NCBI RefSeq assembly: GCF_003013715.1
Contig: NC_072813.1
Span: 1,922,001 to 1,986,000, forward strand
DNA from: Candidozyma auris
Lineage: Eukaryota > Ascomycota > Pichiomycetes > Serinales > Metschnikowiaceae
Direction of reading: 5' to 3'
Length of the DNA: 64,000 bases
Positions 57,759 through 64,000 of this stretch are shown here, one piece after another. Positions within the stretch are counted from its first letter, which is position 1. The number at the start of each line of letters is the position of its first letter. Position numbers and translations under genes: made by a program. The notes under the pieces are model-generated. The model worked only from the letters and a program-made list of their open reading frames with translations. It was not told the DNA's origin and made no database searches.

Positions 57759-60296
57759 ATGGTATTTCGGAGGGCAACCGCATACATAAGCTTGAGGCCA
57801 TGCCGTCAATTGCATGCCTCCTGCTTCAGATTAGAACCGAAGCTTAATGCTGTTCCACCGGCCAAAACTAGGAACATTGGCATCATCGCTCACATTGACG
57901 CTGGAAAAACTACCACGACGGAAAGAATGCTCTTTTACAGCGGTAAGACGCTGAGAATCGGTAACGTGGATGAAGGCGATACGGTCACCGACTACTTGCC
58001 TTCTGAGAGGCAAAGAGGTATCACGATCCAGCTGGCGGCCATCTCGATTCCTTGGAACAGGCACAAGATTAACATCATAGATACTCCAGGACATGCTGAT
58101 TTCACCTTTGAGGTGACAAGGTCTCTTCGTGTTTTGGACGGTGCAGTGACTATACTAGATGCCGTTGCTGGGGTGGAGGCTCAAACAGAGAAAGTATGGC
58201 GCCAGGCGGCTGCCCTTAAGATACCTCGCATTGCATACATCAACAAGATGGATCGGCCGGGTGCCGGTTTCAGCAGAACTGTGAAGGAGATTATTGCAAA
58301 GCTTCAGACACGTGCTGTCTGCGTAAACTTGCCTTACTTTGAAGAAATCGACTCCGAATTGAAGTTCAAAGGAGTCATAGACGTCATTCACAAAAAGTTG
58401 CTTCTATGGGACTCTTCAGCGAGCCAAGATGGGACTAAGATCAAGGCTTTGGATGTGTCGGATGGCTCTGCCGGTGAAAATATTCGTGACATGGTGGCCA
58501 AAAGTAGAGAATCCATGGTCGAAACGTTGGGGGAGTTTGACGAGGGCATCATTGAATCATTCTTTGAACACAATGAGGATTACATGGCCATCCCTGCCTC
58601 GATCTTGCAAAAGTCCATTGCAAAGTCCACCCTAGCAAATGAAGTCACTCCAGTGTATTGCGGCCTGAGTTTCCGTAACATCGGGGTGCAGCCTTTGATG
58701 GACGGCGTGGTAAGTTATTTGCCTTCTCCTTTGCAAATTGAGGCTCCAGAGATTACGTCCACCTCCAGCAAAGTGGCGAAGAAAAGAAAGAAGGTACAGA
58801 AAACGAAGACCACAGCAACGGCAGAAGGGATTCCCTTGACAATGGACCCACATAAAGGTCTCGTTGTGAATCACAACCACAACTTGACTGTTGCGCTTGC
58901 TTTCAAGGTTATAACCCATCCTGCTCGAGGCGTAATGGCCTTTTTTAGAGTCTACAGTGGAAAGCTTGCAGCTAACTCAACGGTGATGAATACTAGAACT
59001 GGAAAGAAATTAGCATTACGTAAAATCATGCTTATGCATGGTGACACCCCCGAGGAAGTGAGCCAAATTTCTGCAGGCAATATTGGTGTGGTGGCTGGTA
59101 CCGATGACGACATCATGACTGGTGATACTCTCGTATCCCACGGAGTCACCCATTCCAAGACCTTCAGTGACCTTGAAGCTAACTTAAGGCTTCACCCGAT
59201 AGAGATTCCGCCTCCATTGTTCAACTCATCCATTGAGCCTGCTACCGCTGGTGATGCTCGTTACATGAATGAGTGCATCAAGGTGCTCTTGAGGGAGGAC
59301 CCATCATTGCATGTCAGTGAAGATGAGGATATGGGTCAAACCGTACTCAGTGGAATGGGAGAGCTTCATCTCGAGATTATCAGGGACAGGCTTTTGAACG
59401 ATATGAAAGCTGAAATTAGATTGAGAGATCTCGCGGTCTCCTACAAAGAGACCGTAGCTCGTCCAAATGGAATGTCACTGTCTTGCGACCACTTTGATAA
59501 TCCTGAAATCAATGCAACTGTTGTATTTGATGCTTTCGAAGGGGATGTTAACGAAACACCATATGCTGACGAAGATGGAGCCATAATCTTAGAGCACGAG
59601 AACTCCGTCATCATCTTGGAGCCCACTGCTACACCAGCCTACATGACAAGTGCTGTTAAAGAGCGCAGGTGGAAGCTCGATTACTCACTTGAAGAGCTAC
59701 AGGACAGTTTGATTCAAGGATGTACCACAGGTCTCCTGATGGCCGGTCCACGTTTTGGGCTCCCGTTGCATTCTTGTGTTTTACGTATCAAGAGCTGGAA
59801 CTTCCCCATAGAGGACAAAGGACCGCAGCCCTCTGCACTACTTGACGTTGGTCGTCGAACCGTGTCCAAGGCAGTTAAAGATCTCAGCAGTTTATCGGAG
59901 GAGAACTTTGGCGTTTTGGAGCCTATAATGCATACAAGAGTTCACGTCGATTCTGGGCTGATGGGGGATGTGATGCATGACTTGAATAATCGCTGTCTGG
60001 CAACCGTTTTGGCAGTTGAAGATCTGGGAGACAGCCTAGATAAACAAAATTGGGCTCGTGAAGAGGCGGAGAGAATCTACTTGCCGCCAGACTACACAAT
60101 GAAGCTGGCCAATCAAGATTTGACGGAGAGAAAAGTCATTATCGCAGAGACACCATTAAAGGAAATGGTAGGTTACCTTCTGAAGCTTCGTTCCATGACT
60201 CAAGGCAGAGGTGTCTTTGACATGTCTTACATTGGAATGAGAAGGGTGCTGAGGGAGAGACTCGACTCCATTAAGAGCCAACTCACATTTGTATAA
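57759..60296 (+). CDS. MEF2: Mitochondrial elongation factor G 2 (Mef2, ribosome recycling)
   Basis: 845 residues. An Arg-rich presequence (about 1-35) is followed by a translational GTPase: Walker A AHIDAGKTTT (44-53), YLPSERQRGITIQ, DTPGHADFTFEV, YINKMDRPGAG, then EF-G domains II-V (GMGELHLEI, LLKLRSMTQGRG). The combination with the Ribosome-releasing-factor-2-like SGSIEP... insertion is typical of Mef2/EF-G2mt, which splits mitochondrial ribosomes with RRF rather than promoting translocation. A basic insert (VAKKRKKVQKTK, about 340-355) is an unusual extra. ATG at 57759. Confidence 0.94.
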   Translation: MVFRRATAYISLRPCRQLHASCFRLEPKLNAVPPAKTRNIGIIAHIDAGKTTTTERMLFYSGKTLRIGNVDEGDTVTDYLPSERQRGITIQLAAISIPWNRHKINIIDTPGHADFTFEVTRSLRVLDGAVTILDAVAGVEAQTEKVWRQAAALKIPRIAYINKMDRPGAGFSRTVKEIIAKLQTRAVCVNLPYFEEIDSELKFKGVIDVIHKKLLLWDSSASQDGTKIKALDVSDGSAGENIRDMVAKSRESMVETLGEFDEGIIESFFEHNEDYMAIPASILQKSIAKSTLANEVTPVYCGLSFRNIGVQPLMDGVVSYLPSPLQIEAPEITSTSSKVAKKRKKVQKTKTTATAEGIPLTMDPHKGLVVNHNHNLTVALAFKVITHPARGVMAFFRVYSGKLAANSTVMNTRTGKKLALRKIMLMHGDTPEEVSQISAGNIGVVAGTDDDIMTGDTLVSHGVTHSKTFSDLEANLRLHPIEIPPPLFNSSIEPATAGDARYMNECIKVLLREDPSLHVSEDEDMGQTVLSGMGELHLEIIRDRLLNDMKAEIRLRDLAVSYKETVARPNGMSLSCDHFDNPEINATVVFDAFEGDVNETPYADEDGAIILEHENSVIILEPTATPAYMTSAVKERRWKLDYSLEELQDSLIQGCTTGLLMAGPRFGLPLHSCVLRIKSWNFPIEDKGPQPSALLDVGRRTVSKAVKDLSSLSEENFGVLEPIMHTRVHVDSGLMGDVMHDLNNRCLATVLAVEDLGDSLDKQNWAREEAERIYLPPDYTMKLANQDLTERKVIIAETPLKEMVGYLLKLRSMTQGRGVFDMSYIGMRRVLRERLDSIKSQLTFV

Positions 60297-60496
60297 GCAA
60301 CAGCATGAGAAATTGTATAAAGTTATAAGCTGTCTCAAGCATCATTAAAAATAAAGAAGACTACCGTGATATATTGGTCAACTCCAAACTCTTTAAGTCG
60401 TAACCTCTCCATGTGACAGAATGTGCGCACTCAACCCCACGAAATATTCTCACCACATTGATCTAACCGTCTGACAGCACGCTAAATATAAGCAAC

Positions 60497-63073
60497 ATGT
60501 CTGATTTACTGGAGCAATTTCAGGCCGAACAAATCAAGGTTGATGAGGAGATTATCACATCTCAACAGGAAGAATCCAATCAGGATAAATCTTCTAGAAG
60601 CTCATCTGGCTCCTCCTTCGTGCCAGTGGACCATATCCAAGATGCCATTCAGGTAATAGACGAAAATAAAAAGTTCAACGGTGAGTTGTTGAACTACATA
60701 AGTAGCTCTCCAGACCGTCTGGGTCAAGGGGACTACAGGATCATCTCCGTTTTTGGCTCTCAGTCCACTGGTAAATCTACATTGCTCAACCACTTGTTCA
60801 ACACCAACTTTGATGTCATGAATGAGGTTAACAGGCAGCAAACCACCAAAGGTATTTGGTTGGCCCACAGTCCTGGCGTAACCCACCTGGCAAAATCAGT
60901 TTCTCCTGAAAATGTGCTTGTAATGGATGTCGAAGGTACCGATGGTAGAGAGCGTGGAGAGGACCAGGACTTCGAGCGTAAGGCTGCTCTTTTCGCCATG
61001 TCTACCAGCGAGGTGCTTATTGTCAATCTTTGGGAGACACAAGTTGGTCTCTACCAAGGTGCAAACATGGGGTTACTCAAGACAGTGTTTGAAGTTAACT
61101 TATCCCTCTTTGGCAAGGCCAAGTTGCAGAATAATGAACACAAGGTTCTCCTCTTGTTTGTTATCAGAGATCATCTTGGTGTCACTCCAGTTGAGTCTCT
61201 TGCAAGAACAATCGAGCAGGATTTGTTGAAGATCTGGGACAATTTGAACAAGCCCGCAGACGTGAGCCATCTTAATTTCGATGACTTTTTTGACTTGGCT
61301 TTCCACACCCTCAGCCACAAGGTTTTGCAGTATGATAAGTTCAAGAGTGATATCAAGTTGTTGGGAAACAGGTTTGTGGACGAAAGTGATCCAGGCTTCT
61401 TGTTCAGGCCATTTTACCACCATGACATCCCAATCGAAGGTTGGACAATGTATGCGCAGAGCTGTTGGGACCAGATTGATAATAACAAGGATTTGGATCT
61501 TCCCACGCAGCAAATCTTGGTGGCTAAATTCAAGTGTGACGAGATCGCAACCCAATGTCTTGAGGAATTCGAAGAAAAATTCCAGGCGTTTGAACAAGAT
61601 GCTCGCGAGACCGTTTTACAGGGATCCGCAGTTCTTTATGAGGAAATTGGGCTGAGTTTGAAGGATATCAGGGAGGATATTCTCGAAGAATACGATGCCC
61701 TGGCCTCGAAGTACAATAAGAAAGTCTTTGAACAAAAGAGAGAGATTTTGTCGGACAAAGTTATCCTGAGATTGCGTGCTGTGTTCCTGATTTATGCTGA
61801 ATACTTGACGACGACAACTACCAAAGAGTTGACCTCTGCCTTGAGAAAGAAGTCGTCCAAGTATGGCTCCTTTGCAGAGAAGGTTCAAGGCCTCACCTCC
61901 TCGACCGTAGAAAGGTATGCGGCCAGCCTTGCTCTTCTTTCTATTGGTGGATCTATTCCTACTAACTCCCATGTCAATGCTCTTCAGGAAAACATCAACC
62001 TGCTTGTTGCTAAGCAACAGCTTGTCGAGTTAAACAACATCATCAGTAAATCGTTAAAGAAGATTAATAATGGCTTGTCTACGGCTATCCTTGACCAAAT
62101 CTCCAAACCAAACAAGGATACGTGGGACTATATTTTGGAGCGTTTCAATGACCTAAGATCTACTGCATTGAACAAGTATCAGACAGATCATGGGTACGAC
62201 TTTGGTCTTGCAACAGAGAAAGCAGTCAATGACAACGCCTTGTCTACGTTGGAGTTCAAGGCATGGGAACTCTTTGACCAATTGATCCGGAAGTATATTT
62301 CTAAGGACAATTTGTTGAACATTTTGAAGGACAGATTTGACGAGAAGTTCCGCTACGACGAAAATGGCGTTCCAAGATTGTATCAAAAGAGTCAAGAGTT
62401 GGAAACGAGCTTTGCGGACTCGAAGGACTATGCATTGGAGGCACTTCCCATCCTTTCGTTCGCTAGACTATCAAATGGTGCAGAACTCAGACCAAAATAC
62501 GACGTTCGTAACAAGGCCTTACAGCGCAAGTATGCCACCGTAAGAGTCTCGACCGAAGAGGAGGACGATCAATATGAAAGTGAGGTTGATGATGACGACG
62601 AGGAAGATGAAGATCAGTGCTTTGCGCAGATTCTTACGGAGGCAGATAAGAGTGATGTTTTGAATAGGTTTAGAAGAGAGACGGATGCGAGATTCGTGGA
62701 GACCAAGCGCTCTATTTTGCAGCTGGTGACACAAATCCCAATGTGGGTGTATGTTGTGATTGTTGTGCTCGGATGGAACGAGTTTATGGCGATTCTACGT
62801 AACCCATTCTTCTTTACGCTTCTCATCATGTTTGGTGCTGGCGGCTACATCCTATGGCAGATGAATTTACTCGGTCCCTCTATGGTGGTCGCACAAAGGG
62901 CATTTGATGAGGCTGTTGCAATGGGCAAAGAAAAACTACGCGAATTTTTGATTGACGAGTCAGCCCAGCATGGTCACAATCTAAGCACGATCAGTGGGCA
63001 AAGCAAAAACCTAAGTGAGGTGGTCTCTGAGGCAAGAGTTGAGCAGCCTGAAGACAGTGATGAAAATCAATAG
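60497..63073 (+). CDS. SEY1: ER membrane-fusion GTPase Sey1 (atlastin-like)
   Basis: 858 residues, dynamin-like RHD3/Sey1 GTPase that fuses ER tubules. G1 GSQSTGKS (87-94), switch region QQTTKGIWLAHS, DVEGTDGRERGEDQDFE, RDHLGVTP (G4), a long helical stalk, two closely spaced hydrophobic segments near the C-terminus (MWVYVVIVVLGWNEFMAI and PFFFTLLIMFGAGGYILW) and an amphipathic tail. An acidic stretch (EEEDDQYESEVDDDDEEDED) precedes the membrane part. It is longer than the 776-residue Saccharomyces protein mainly at the two ends. ATG at 60497. Confidence 0.95.
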   Translation: MSDLLEQFQAEQIKVDEEIITSQQEESNQDKSSRSSSGSSFVPVDHIQDAIQVIDENKKFNGELLNYISSSPDRLGQGDYRIISVFGSQSTGKSTLLNHLFNTNFDVMNEVNRQQTTKGIWLAHSPGVTHLAKSVSPENVLVMDVEGTDGRERGEDQDFERKAALFAMSTSEVLIVNLWETQVGLYQGANMGLLKTVFEVNLSLFGKAKLQNNEHKVLLLFVIRDHLGVTPVESLARTIEQDLLKIWDNLNKPADVSHLNFDDFFDLAFHTLSHKVLQYDKFKSDIKLLGNRFVDESDPGFLFRPFYHHDIPIEGWTMYAQSCWDQIDNNKDLDLPTQQILVAKFKCDEIATQCLEEFEEKFQAFEQDARETVLQGSAVLYEEIGLSLKDIREDILEEYDALASKYNKKVFEQKREILSDKVILRLRAVFLIYAEYLTTTTTKELTSALRKKSSKYGSFAEKVQGLTSSTVERYAASLALLSIGGSIPTNSHVNALQENINLLVAKQQLVELNNIISKSLKKINNGLSTAILDQISKPNKDTWDYILERFNDLRSTALNKYQTDHGYDFGLATEKAVNDNALSTLEFKAWELFDQLIRKYISKDNLLNILKDRFDEKFRYDENGVPRLYQKSQELETSFADSKDYALEALPILSFARLSNGAELRPKYDVRNKALQRKYATVRVSTEEEDDQYESEVDDDDEEDEDQCFAQILTEADKSDVLNRFRRETDARFVETKRSILQLVTQIPMWVYVVIVVLGWNEFMAILRNPFFFTLLIMFGAGGYILWQMNLLGPSMVVAQRAFDEAVAMGKEKLREFLIDESAQHGHNLSTISGQSKNLSEVVSEARVEQPEDSDENQ

Positions 63074-63958
63074 GCTGATGGCTTAATTATGGTAGTCAGG
63101 TCAGAATAAGAAGTTGGTTACAACGGTCACAAAGTGCGACGTGTGATTATATGATCGCAATATGGGGATTATGGGGTATTCCGGGGCATCGTTGTTTCAG
63201 TCGTAAGTCATTCGACCTGTACTAAAAAATACTACACTCACATCGGATCATCAGGTGCCGCACTCCTATCCTGGTCTGTTGCAATTCTGCTGTGCGAGAT
63301 CAGATTACCCGAGGACCCTTTGTTCCTCGATGTCCTGGAAATGACGCAAGACGTGCTTTAAGCTGTTAGCTTGGGTGCGTTTGGCGATATTTGTTTGTGG
63401 GTATGATTGTCGGTCCACGATATAAGCACCCCATTTTTTCCCGCGTTGCCCCACACAATGAAAAAATCGGTAAAGGGAGAAAAAGAAACAATAGAAGAAC
63501 AAGTCTGGGATGTTGTAAACTGAATTAAGATCTCTATGAAGATTCGGGCGAAACGTATCGAAAAAAAAATTGTCATTTGTGTTATCTTATGCCTCTAACC
63601 ATTAGCGCTACCATGCTCTGGTCAGTATGGGTTTAATGGGTGCAACAAACTGCACTTCAAATGTAACATCTGCCATCTTTCTGCCTGCACGCAATCAGGA
63701 CTCACCCCCAGCACCTGCTGCCCACTGTAACATGGCCCTGCAAGCAAAAATGGAACTGCAACATTACCACACTCGAGGCCATGCGAGCCAGTGTTTCTTG
63801 ACGCTGCTACCACTACTTTTTTTGTCGTTCACTTTCTTCGAGTGGCCTTTTTATGTATCGCTTGTTTTCACATATATTTAGCCTCTGCATCCGCCGCCAC
63901 TCTCCATCCTAACCATTTTTCATTTCCCATACTTTCTTTACTCAACACACTACTTACA
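63074..63958. other. 0.9-kb region after SEY1
   Basis: SEY1 3' region and the presumed promoter of the next gene, with a pyrimidine-rich leader from 63860 onward. A plus-strand 84-codon frame (63627-63881) ends in a hydrophobic stretch but has no recognisable similarity. Confidence 0.4.
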
Positions 63959-64000
63959 ATGCTCGCCCATCCTTCGAGCAAACCCTCAGAGTCTGATCTT
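63959..64000 (+). CDS. Beginning of a gene running out of the window
   Basis: ATG at 63959 in context CTTACAATG after a pyrimidine-rich leader, open for the 14 codons available (MLAHPSSKPSESDL). Too short to identify; called because of the leader and the long upstream gap. Confidence 0.45.
   Translation, partial: MLAHPSSKPSESDL

Noticed and set aside
63627..63881. 84-codon plus-strand frame before the last gene
   Set aside because: No similarity; hydrophobic end comes from a T-rich promoter tract.
1..64000. Transposons, LTRs, CRISPR arrays, integrated viruses
   Set aside because: No reverse transcriptase, integrase or transposase frame, no long terminal repeats and no spaced repeat array were seen; CRISPR is not expected in a yeast nucleus.

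Overview
This is a 64-kb piece of nuclear DNA from a budding yeast of the CUG-Ser1 ('CTG') clade. Nearly every gene is a single-exon homologue of a Saccharomyces gene. Two proteins only make sense if CTG is read as serine: the switch I motif of the Kip2-like kinesin, and a WD repeat of the Prp46-like protein. Moderate GC content in the genes and the lack of recognisable transposons are compatible with the Metschnikowiaceae (Clavispora or [Candida] auris relatives), but the species cannot be fixed from this window.

Layout. 1-4158 (-): 5' part of a Yor1-like ABCC transporter. 4.2-11.1 kb is sparse: a Sol1/Sol2-type protein (-), a frameshifted or overlapping ORF pair near 9.1-9.6 kb, and a 28-residue metallothionein-like gene. 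11.1-21.8 kb is dense: FUB1, UBC12 (one tiny intron), an Ecm9/PTAR1-like protein, PRP46, ESA1, a LETM1-like mitochondrial protein, RRD2, CLP1 and a SIC1/SOL1-type CDK inhibitor. 22.3-44.3 kb holds an ORF interrupted by one stop codon, then GLR1, PSR1, SOF1, HRK1, IST1, PAC1, TUM1, PUS7, an RRM-like protein, KIP2 and RAD53. 44.3-52.0 kb is gene-poor apart from PTR2 and a tRNA-Glu; its AT-rich 3.1-kb part is a speculative centromere candidate. 52.0-63.1 kb: a second Yor1-like ABCC transporter, YEA4, MEF2 and SEY1. A new gene appears to begin at 63959 and runs off the end.

The genes are mostly housekeeping and do not form one pathway. Some themes recur: microtubule/dynein function (PAC1, KIP2), cell-cycle and checkpoint control (SIC1, RAD53, ESA1), RNA processing and modification (PRP46, CLP1, SOF1, PUS7, TUM1), thiol and metal defence (GLR1, metallothionein), and drug and nutrient transport (two ABCC pumps, PTR2). 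Several convergent pairs have stop codons only 1-12 bp apart. Two short motifs recur between genes: GGYTGCRAA, and a Rap1/telomere-like GGTGCACGG. Start codons were chosen as ATG; several longer frames begin only with TTG or GTG and were trimmed.
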